Both the position numbers and the translations under genes were made by a program. From an uncultured Prevotella sp. (GTDB lineage Bacteria; Bacteroidota; Bacteroidia; Bacteroidales; Bacteroidaceae), in assembly GCA_934281565.1 (NCBI GenBank), contig CAKQXI010000012.1, forward strand, positions 1 to 31,342: DNA of 31,342 nt, read 5' to 3'. The first letter of the stretch is position 1; each line of letters begins with the position of its first letter. The notes under the pieces are model-generated. The model did no database searches. It was not told the origin of the DNA and saw only the letters and a list, made by a program, of their open reading frames with translations. This document shows, in pieces, positions 24,894 through 31,342 of this stretch.

Positions 24894-26162
24894 TTACAGA
24901 TCTTGTCCAATATCTGAGCGGAAATATTTATCGGTGAAGTGGATCTTCTGGGCTTCAGCGAAGCTCTTTTTCAACGCTTCTTCCTTGTCTTTTCCGTATG
25001 AGCTTACAGCGATGACACGACCACCATTGGTAACTATCTGACCATCTTTTACGGCTGTACCCGAATGGAAAACGACAGAACCATCTACTTGGTCAATGCC
25101 CTCGATGGGATAGCCTTTCTTGTATGCCTCTGGATAACCACCGCTTACAAGCATGACACAGACTGCTGCTCGTTCATCAAACTCAATATCACGCTTGTCT
25201 AAATCGCCAGCGGCAACACCCTCGAAAAGGTCTACAATGTCGCTTTTCAAACGAAGCATTACACTCTCCGTCTCAGGGTCACCCATTCGACAGTTATATT
25301 CGATGACCATAGGTTCGCCCTCTACGTTGATAAGTCCGAAGAAGATAAATCCCTTGTAGTCGATGTTCTCCTTTGCCAAACCCTCTACGGTAGGACGAAT
25401 GATGCGGTCTTCCACCTTTTTCATCCATTCCTTGGTGGCGAATGGAACAGGGGAAACACTACCCATGCCACCAGTATTCAAGCCAGTGTCATGCTCACCG
25501 ATGCGCTTGTAGTCTTTAGCCTCAGGCAAAATCTTGTAGTTCTTGCCGTCTGTGAGAACAAATACAGAACATTCAATGCCACTCAAGAATTCCTCGATGA
25601 CTACACGAGCGGAAGCGTTGCCAAACATACCGCCGAGCATCTCTTTCAGCTCTTTCTTCGCTTCTTCGAGGGTGGGAAGAATGAGAACACCCTTTCCTGC
25701 GCAAAGACCATCAGCCTTTAATACATAAGGAGCCTTTAATGTTTCAAGGAACTTTAAGCCTTTTTCGAGCGTAGTACCATCAAATGTCTCATATTTAGCT
25801 GTTGGGATGTTATGGCGTTTCATGAATTGCTTGGCAAAGTCCTTGCTGCCCTCCAATACGGCACCAGCCTTAGATGGACCGATAACTGGGATGTGCTTTG
25901 TACGCTCGTCATTCTTGAAGTCATCGTACACACCCTTTACCAATGGGTCTTCAGGGCCAACGACTACCATGTCAATGCCATTCTCTGCAGCGAAGTTCTT
26001 GAGAGCTTCAAAGTCATCTGCCTTGATATTGACATTTTCGCCGACATTCTGAGTACCAGCATTACCGGGAGCAATAAAGAGTTTCTCACACTAATCGCTT
26101 TGAGCGATTTTCCATGCTAAGGCGTGCTCGCGACCACCGCCTCCTAACAATAAAATTTTCAT
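24894..26162 (-). pseudogene. purD: Phosphoribosylamine-glycine ligase (purD) with in-frame amber codon at codon 24
   Basis: The full frame from ATG (26162) to TAA (24894) has 422 codons, the usual PurD length, and it encodes the complete ATP-grasp enzyme that makes glycinamide ribonucleotide in purine synthesis. Codon 24 is TAG (plus-strand CTA at 26091-26093). Upstream residues MKILLLGGGGREHALAWK and downstream CEKLFIAPGNAG are both normal PurD sequence in the same frame, so no frameshift is involved. The next in-frame ATG is codon 65, which would remove the N-domain GGGGREHA and APGNAG motifs. The remaining 398 codons show no other lesion. It could be a recent nonsense mutation, a sequencing error or a suppressed stop. 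Confidence 0.9.
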
Positions 26163-26200
26163 TTGCTGTAAGTTATTGTTGTTTTGTTGTTATAATTGTT

Positions 26201-26377
26201 GGGAATTTATAGAATTTAAAAGAAGTTATCACTCCCTTCGGTCGTTAAGGAAGTTAAGGGACAACGGCTTTATTAGTGAAGGGTGAAGAACGAAAAGTGA
26301 AGAATAATCGAGAACTGTCCCTAAAACTATTGTCCTTTAACTTCTCTCTAACTTCCTTTAAATTCTCTTAAATTCCC
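26201..26377. repeat. MITE-like inverted repeat region between DPP IV and purD
   Basis: The arms 26201-26263 and 26331-26377 are imperfect inverted copies; both begin or end with GGGAATTT and continue with AGAATTTAAA and GAAGTTA-type sequence. An inner pair GGGACA (26258-26263) and TGTCCC (26316-26321) encloses GTGAAG repeats at 26275-26307. Only very weak target-site duplication signs are visible and there is no open reading frame. It separates purD from the DPP IV gene by 223 bases; no clear promoter for purD was found in it. Confidence 0.7.
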
Positions 26378-26385
26378 AAATGATT

Positions 26386-28647
26386 TTATTTCAAGTAATC
26401 AAAGAAATATTGACTGATGCGCTCATGAAGGTGAGTGCTCTGATGACCTCTCATGTTATGAGGCTCGCCAGGATATACGAAGAAATCGGGTTGAGTCCCT
26501 GCAGCGATACAAGCCTTTAGGAATGTGAGACAGTGTTGAGGAACTACGGTCACATCATTTAAGCCTTGGATAATCTGGAGCTTGCCCTTGAGATTCTTGG
26601 CAGTGTAGAGCAGTGATGTCTTTTTATAACCTTCAGGATTGGTTTGGGGAGTGTCCATATAACGCTCGCCATACATTACTTCGTACCAATGCCAGTCGAT
26701 GACAGGACCACCAGCTACACCAACTTTGAATACATCTGGATAGTTGGTCATTAAGGAGATAGTCATGAAACCACCGAAACTCCATCCATGCACACCAATC
26801 TTATTGGCATCTACATAAGGAAGACTCTTTAAGTATTCGACACCTTTCATTTGGTCTTTCATTTCCTCTTGACCGAGCTGACGGAAAGTGACTTGCTCGA
26901 AAGCCTTGCCACGGTTTTCACTACCACGGTTGTCAAGGATAAAGAGTAGATAGCCTTTCTCCGCCATGTAGGTTTCCCAACCACGACTGCAATAATTCCA
27001 GCGAGCATCCACATTGTGGGCGTGAGGACCACCATATACATATATAATGGTAGGATACTTTTTATTGGGGTCGAAGTTGACTGGTTTCACCATACGATAA
27101 TAGAGGTCTGTCTTACCGTCGGCAGCCTTGATAGTACCGCAACTATACTCTGGTACATTGTAGCCTTTCCAAGGATTTTCAGCCTTGAAGTAAGCAGTAC
27201 GTTTGCCATTCTCCACATTTACGATGGCGATGTTGCGAGGTATGGTAGGGGTAGAATAGTTATCGTAAATATACTGACCACTTTCGCTCAAGGTGGCATT
27301 GTGCCATCCCTTTCCATTGTCGTCCATCAATGTGCGCTTGTCTGTCTTGGTGTCTACCACGAAGATGTTACGTTGGATAGGGCTTAACTCATTGGAAGCA
27401 ATGATGATGCTCTTATGCTTGGTATTGAAGCCAAGCACCTCCATTACTACCCATTTGCCTGTCGTCAATTGCTGGATCTTAAGTGAAGAATTCTTCATCC
27501 TTCCTTCTTCGTTCTTCACTATAGTACAGAGATAGAGGTGATTATATCCATCTTTCTGACTTTGCATGATGAACTTGTTATTGTCCCAAGGCAGGAACTG
27601 GATAGGATGCAATGGTTCTACATATTTATCATCAGTTTCACGATACAACTCGGCAATCTTGTCACCTGTCTCTGCGTTGTAACTAACGAGACGACAGTCA
27701 TTCTGGTCGCGGTTTAGTTCAAACATATAAATGACTTTATTGTCTGGACTCCAAGCAATGTTGGTGAAATAACGGTCTGTTGGGTCACCTGCTTTTAGAT
27801 AAATGGTCTTGCCTGTCTTGAGGTCGAATACACCAATAGTTACCTTGTGTGATGTTTCGCCAGTCATAGGATACTTATCTGGGGCAGGTTTAGCAATACA
27901 CGAGATGGTTTCAGGATGATTAAAGCCAATCTCAGGAATATCTACTTGTGGATAGTCTGTCACCATGCTCTGGTCCATGCGATAGAAAGCAAGTTTCTCT
28001 CCGCTTGGACTCCAGAATGTACCCTTTGAGATACCGAACTCGTCACGGTGTACACTCTGTCCATATACGATCTCACGGCTACCATCGGTGGAGAGCTGTG
28101 TGCTCTTGCCTTTGGCATCACGTACATAGAGATTGGCATCTTTCAAGTAAGCGAAAGCACTGTTCTGTGCATTGGCTTCCAAAAGGCTTTCGCCATCCTC
28201 GAACTCTAAGCAATTGACTAAGCTATGCTTTTTGAAGTCAATGGTATAAATCTTGTTGCTTTCGTTGATGACCACGATGCTCTTATCTGCGAAAGGAAAT
28301 AGGGTATTGTAGAGTGCATGAACCTTGATATCCTTGGTATTGCCAGTCCATTGGTTAATATCATTGATACCAAAGAGTTTAGTTTCCTTGCCTGTGTTCT
28401 TATCCACAAGATAGCAAGCATCTACATCTTGGCGCACAAGCTGGTCACCCCACCAAGTACACCAACGGTTCTTGGCTACCATGTTGCGATAGTTGTTGCC
28501 ACCGAAGTTTAGGTCTTCAAGGGTAAAAGCCTTATCTCCCTTTTGAGCTGCTACGACAGGAAATGTCTGTGCGTAGGCAGATGGCATAGTCATCATAGAA
28601 ACCATGGCTGCAAGTGATAACTTATAGATTGAATACTTTAGTTTCAT
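26386..28647 (-). CDS. Dipeptidyl peptidase IV (S9 family)
   Basis: This 753-residue secreted serine peptidase removes dipeptides, chiefly X-Pro, from peptide N-termini. It has a signal peptide (about residues 1-26), an N-terminal beta-propeller (about 40-500) and a C-terminal alpha/beta-hydrolase domain. The catalytic triad can be read directly: Ser623 in GWSFGG, Asp698 in LNDVTV and His730 in EPHNM. Residues 377-390 (VKNEEGRMKNSSLK) look like an insertion in a propeller loop, encoded by a repeat-like DNA. Probably periplasmic or surface-exposed, for peptide use. It starts 19 bases after rlmL, so it is probably in the same operon. Confidence 0.92.
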   Translation of the reverse strand: MKLKYSIYKLSLAAMVSMMTMPSAYAQTFPVVAAQKGDKAFTLEDLNFGGNNYRNMVAKNRWCTWWGDQLVRQDVDACYLVDKNTGKETKLFGINDINQWTGNTKDIKVHALYNTLFPFADKSIVVINESNKIYTIDFKKHSLVNCLEFEDGESLLEANAQNSAFAYLKDANLYVRDAKGKSTQLSTDGSREIVYGQSVHRDEFGISKGTFWSPSGEKLAFYRMDQSMVTDYPQVDIPEIGFNHPETISCIAKPAPDKYPMTGETSHKVTIGVFDLKTGKTIYLKAGDPTDRYFTNIAWSPDNKVIYMFELNRDQNDCRLVSYNAETGDKIAELYRETDDKYVEPLHPIQFLPWDNNKFIMQSQKDGYNHLYLCTIVKNEEGRMKNSSLKIQQLTTGKWVVMEVLGFNTKHKSIIIASNELSPIQRNIFVVDTKTDKRTLMDDNGKGWHNATLSESGQYIYDNYSTPTIPRNIAIVNVENGKRTAYFKAENPWKGYNVPEYSCGTIKAADGKTDLYYRMVKPVNFDPNKKYPTIIYVYGGPHAHNVDARWNYCSRGWETYMAEKGYLLFILDNRGSENRGKAFEQVTFRQLGQEEMKDQMKGVEYLKSLPYVDANKIGVHGWSFGGFMTISLMTNYPDVFKVGVAGGPVIDWHWYEVMYGERYMDTPQTNPEGYKKTSLLYTAKNLKGKLQIIQGLNDVTVVPQHCLTFLKACIAAGTQPDFFVYPGEPHNMRGHQSTHLHERISQYFFDYLK
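27478..27520 (-). repeat. Repeat-like insertion within the DPP IV gene
   Basis: This stretch reads, on the minus strand, as AGTGAAGAACGA followed by purine-rich bases and the perfect palindrome TGAAGAATTCTTCA (27484-27497). It shares GTGAAGAACGA with the intergenic repeat at 26283-26293. In frame it encodes V377-K390 of the peptidase. It is likely a short repeat that has entered the coding region without disturbing the frame. Confidence 0.5.
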
Positions 28648-28666
28648 AATTATTGATTTTTATGAT

Positions 28667-30169
28667 TTAATCCTCATCATTGAAGTTGCGGCTACTGTTA
28701 CGTCTTCCGCCTTTTCCTCCACGTTTTCCTCCGAAGTCACGACCACCTTTGCGGTCGCCTTTGAAGCCGTTGCGCTTATTCCTACGATTATCATCATCGT
28801 CACGGCGACCACCTACACGAGGTCTGCCACCACGGCGTATTTCCTCACGTTTCTTTTCAAAGTCAGCTAAGCGATGGGAGTGGAATTGGAATGAACGAAT
28901 ATCGCCATCCTCGTTCTCTGTTTCCTCTGAAATGCGTTGCTTGAACTCACGGTTCTTTTTGAATCGATGCTTCTGTGCCATTTCACGCTTCTCAGCATCG
29001 GTCTTCACGATACCGCCCTCAGAACGGAACTCCTTCATCTTGCCATCGAACATCACGTACTTGCGGAACTCACATTCCAAGCTGCCATTGAACACTGGTA
29101 TCTTGATGGATGGTTTCAAACCTATCTGCTCGAAGCATTCCTCACGATAGCTCAATACCCAAGCCTCGTTGCCTGTGAACGCTTTCTTGAAACGCTCACC
29201 AATCATCTTATAGGTGCCAAGGAGATTAGGGGTTGAGATACGCTCACCGTAAGGAGGATTCATTACGATGATGCTCTTTTCCGTTGGTTGCTTAAAGTCC
29301 TTGAAGTCTGCTTGCGCAATGGTTATATCCTTGGACAGGCCTGCGGCACGTACATTCATGGATGCCGTATTGACAGCTTTCATGTCGATGTCGTAACCAT
29401 AAATATGGTGCTCGAACTCACGTTCCTGAGAGTCATCGTTGTAGATTGTGTCAAAAAGGTCTTGGTCAAAGTCGTTCCATTTCTCAAAGGCAAACTCCTT
29501 GCGGAATACGCCCGGAGATATGTTGCGAGCGATGAGGGCAGCCTCAATGGCTATGGTGCCTGAACCACACATTGGGTCTATTAGGTCACATTCACCTTTC
29601 CACCCTGTCATGAGTATCATGCCGGCAGCCAATACTTCATTCAATGGAGCCTCCACCGACTCTTGGCGATAACCACGGCGATGTAGACTCTCACCACTTG
29701 AGTCAAGGCTCAATGTGGCATTGTCCTCGGCAATATGGATGTTGAGACGAATGTCTGGGTTGGAGACACTGATGTTAGGACGAGTTCCATGTTTCTCACG
29801 GAACCAATCGACGATAGCATCCTTGACCTTATAAGTTACAAAACGTGAGTTGCGGAATTCTTCAGAGTAGACAACAGAGTCAACGGAGAAAGTCTTCTTC
29901 ACGTCCAATATGTCATCCCATTTGATCTTCTGAACCTCGTCATAAACTTCTTCGGCACTACGTGCTTTGAAGTGCTTGATAGGTTTAAGGATGCGGATGG
30001 CAGTGTGCAACTGGAAGTTAGCACGATACATCATTTCCTTGTCGCCAGTGAAAGAAACCATGCGACGACCGATTTGTACATTGTTAGCACCCAGTTGGGT
30101 GAGCTCCTCAGCCAAGACGGGCTCTAAGCCCATGAAGGTCTTGGCAATGAGTTCAAATTCCTGTTCCAT
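28667..30169 (-). CDS. rlmL: THUMP-domain RNA methyltransferase (RlmL-like) with RGG-rich tail
   Basis: This 500-residue enzyme is an N2-guanine rRNA methyltransferase of the RlmL type, modifying 23S rRNA. A THUMP RNA-binding domain (about 50-160) precedes a Rossmann-fold methyltransferase with motif I DPMCGSGT (198-205) and the catalytic NPPYGER (304-310). E. coli RlmL is longer because it is fused to a second methyltransferase (RlmK); here only the first half is present, and instead residues 385-500 form a highly basic, low-complexity tail rich in Arg, Gly and Lys (RGG-type). The start codon overlaps the end of the upstream serine acetyltransferase by 17 bases. Confidence 0.88.
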   Translation of the reverse strand: MEQEFELIAKTFMGLEPVLAEELTQLGANNVQIGRRMVSFTGDKEMMYRANFQLHTAIRILKPIKHFKARSAEEVYDEVQKIKWDDILDVKKTFSVDSVVYSEEFRNSRFVTYKVKDAIVDWFREKHGTRPNISVSNPDIRLNIHIAEDNATLSLDSSGESLHRRGYRQESVEAPLNEVLAAGMILMTGWKGECDLIDPMCGSGTIAIEAALIARNISPGVFRKEFAFEKWNDFDQDLFDTIYNDDSQEREFEHHIYGYDIDMKAVNTASMNVRAAGLSKDITIAQADFKDFKQPTEKSIIVMNPPYGERISTPNLLGTYKMIGERFKKAFTGNEAWVLSYREECFEQIGLKPSIKIPVFNGSLECEFRKYVMFDGKMKEFRSEGGIVKTDAEKREMAQKHRFKKNREFKQRISEETENEDGDIRSFQFHSHRLADFEKKREEIRRGGRPRVGGRRDDDDNRRNKRNGFKGDRKGGRDFGGKRGGKGGRRNSSRNFNDED

Positions 30170-31094
30170 TATTGAATTCTATATCTAATAAACTTGTTTT
30201 TTCTTTCTTATATTTCTTAGTCTTAGGTTGCATATCTTTCGTAACCCAGACATTTGCGCCCACGATACAACCTTTGCCAATGGTAATCCTGCCAAGGATG
30301 GTAGCGTTGGCATATACAATGACATCATCTTGGAGGATAGGGTGGCGAGGTATGCCCTTGATAGGATTGCCATCCTTATCCAGTGGGAAGCTCTTGGCTC
30401 CGAGTGTCACACCTTGATAGAGCTTCACGTTATCCCCAATGATACAAGTCGCTCCAATTACGACACCTGTACCGTGGTCAATGGTAAAATGCTTGCCGAT
30501 GGTTGCTTCTGGGTGGATGTCTATGCCCGTCTCGGAATGCGCCAACTCTGTCATCATGCGAGGTATCAACGGTACGCCTAACTCATAGAGGACATGGGCG
30601 ATACGATAGTTGGTGATAGCTTTGATGACTGGATAGCAAGAGATAATTTCTCCTTGGCTTACGGCGGCAGGATCGCCCTCGTAAGCTGCTTCCACATCGG
30701 TGGCAAGGATACGCCTTAAACGTGGAAACTCCATGATAGCCTTGGCTGCGATGACACCTGCCTTGGCACGCTGATGCTGTAATTCTGCCGAGGTCTCCGT
30801 CTCACAGTCGTTGGCAAAGCAAAGCCCAGCGAGTATTTGCTCACTAAGCTTTTCGTAGAGTTTTTCTACTCTTACTCCTATGTGGTATTTTATAGTCGAG
30901 ATATTTACAGAAGAATTGCCGAAATATCCGGGGAAAAGGATAGAGCGAGACAGACTAATGATGTCTTCGAGCGCCTTGCCCGAAGGGAGTGGGTTCCCGT
31001 CTCGATGCTGGTGAAACAGACCTTTCAATGAATCTGGACATGAAAGCTCCTCAATGGTTTCCGTCAGCTGATGAGTTAATGTATCTTTACTCAT
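30153..31094 (-). CDS. cysE: Serine O-acetyltransferase
   Basis: This 313-residue enzyme acetylates serine to O-acetylserine, the first step of cysteine synthesis. It has a helical N-terminal region (about 1-185) and a left-handed parallel beta-helix of hexapeptide repeats (about 190-290). Typical sequence is DIHPEATIGKHFTIDHGTGVVIG, with the catalytic histidine in IDHGTG, and the later GIPRHPILQD. The C-terminal tail ends in DIEFNNGTGI; a terminal Ile is usual for serine acetyltransferases that bind cysteine synthase. It is longer than E. coli CysE (273 residues), resembling the EpsC-type group. It is first of the long minus-strand run. Confidence 0.9.
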   Translation of the reverse strand: MSKDTLTHQLTETIEELSCPDSLKGLFHQHRDGNPLPSGKALEDIISLSRSILFPGYFGNSSVNISTIKYHIGVRVEKLYEKLSEQILAGLCFANDCETETSAELQHQRAKAGVIAAKAIMEFPRLRRILATDVEAAYEGDPAAVSQGEIISCYPVIKAITNYRIAHVLYELGVPLIPRMMTELAHSETGIDIHPEATIGKHFTIDHGTGVVIGATCIIGDNVKLYQGVTLGAKSFPLDKDGNPIKGIPRHPILQDDVIVYANATILGRITIGKGCIVGANVWVTKDMQPKTKKYKKEKTSLLDIEFNNGTGI

Positions 31095-31123
31095 TTAATC
31101 TATTGTATCAATAAAATCCGTTG

Positions 31124-31154
31124 CAAAGATACGATTTATCCGATAAAATACAAA
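31124..31154 (-). promoter_or_regulatory. Promoter of the serine acetyltransferase run
   Basis: On the minus strand TATCTTTG (plus 31124-31131) is the -7 element and TTTG (plus 31151-31154) the -33 element, with a 19-base spacer. It lies 30 bases upstream of the serine acetyltransferase start codon. Confidence 0.78.
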
Positions 31155-31219
31155 ATAATAAAGTCCTTTTTTCAAAAAAAATAGTGATATTCCTCTACAA
31201 TCATGATATTTCGTATCGT

Positions 31220-31304
31220 CCTATATTGTCTTACGCACCACTGCACGTAAAACAATATTAGGAAATAAGTAAGTGATCTAAATTATTTTTGAACAGTTAC
31301 TTAT
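31220..31304. repeat. Two hairpins in the intergenic end of the window
   Basis: CCTATATTGTCTTACG (31220-31235) pairs with CGTAAAACAATATTAGG (31246-31262) with one bulge and one wobble. A second pair, ATAAGTAAGT (31265-31274) with AGTTACTTAT (31295-31304), has one mismatch. The 248 bases from 31095 to the end hold no gene that I can support; only these hairpins and the promoter of the serine acetyltransferase are seen. Confidence 0.6.
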
Positions 31305-31342
31305 GTTTTAATGTTTATATATATAAGATATAACGCATCTGA

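Noticed and set aside
26091..26093. Genome-wide reassignment of TAG to an amino acid
   Set aside because: The tetR-type gene appears to end at TAG and host genomes of this group use the standard bacterial code; one internal TAG is not enough, although its backup TAA leaves the matter formally open.
31203..31250. Tiny open frame of 15 codons
   Set aside because: It lies within a hairpin, lacks a promoter and has no supporting feature.

Overview
The window looks like a chromosomal segment of a Bacteroidales bacterium, most likely Prevotella or a relative (Segatella). The basis is gene content (a lipoprotein TamL instead of TamA, proteins resembling DUF4827, DUF5053 and DUF2723/GT117, a dipeptidyl peptidase IV) and the Bacteroidota promoter pattern: TAnnTTTG at -7 with TTG/TTTG about 20 bases upstream, seen ahead of most transcription units. 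Shine-Dalgarno sequences are mostly absent. The genus call is inference from pattern recognition; no search was run.

Layout. 1-80: the 3' end of a 5S rRNA and the terminator of an rRNA operon. 146-1500: a small secreted lytic-transglycosylase-like gene, then a two-gene module of very small proteins (48 aa and a DUF5053-like 84 aa). 1603-1795: a stand-alone initiator tRNA on the minus strand with its own promoter and terminator. 1843-11134 (+): tetR, fabG, an RluA-type pseudouridine synthase, tamB and tamL in one tight run, joining fatty-acid reduction and outer-membrane biogenesis. It is followed by a perfect 34-bp inverted repeat. 11321-15549 (+): a sugar-phosphate nucleotidyltransferase abutting nrnA, then a DUF4827-like lipoprotein and glmM (cell-wall precursor synthesis).

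From 15557 to the end every gene is on the minus strand. Read in the direction of transcription, one unit is a serine acetyltransferase, an RlmL-like rRNA methyltransferase with a long RGG-rich tail, dipeptidyl peptidase IV, and then after a repeat-rich gap purD, a polytopic membrane protein, a YqaA/DedA-like protein, a ZnuA-like lipoprotein, a ZnuC-like ATPase and gltS. A second unit is a very large DUF2723/GT117 membrane glycosyltransferase, a polysaccharide deacetylase and an unrecognised 244-aa protein. The two halves of the window converge on an AT-rich inverted repeat at 15557-15667.

Most genes are ordinary housekeeping genes. The items that stand out are an in-frame amber codon at codon 24 of an otherwise intact purD; long inverted repeats at operon ends; a repeat-like insertion that encodes extra residues inside the dipeptidyl peptidase; a zinc-type ABC locus with no permease gene; and an initiator tRNA with A29-U41 where three G-C pairs are usual. 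I found no CRISPR array, prophage, insertion sequence or recognisable defence system, and nothing that I can defend as a wholly new biological system.
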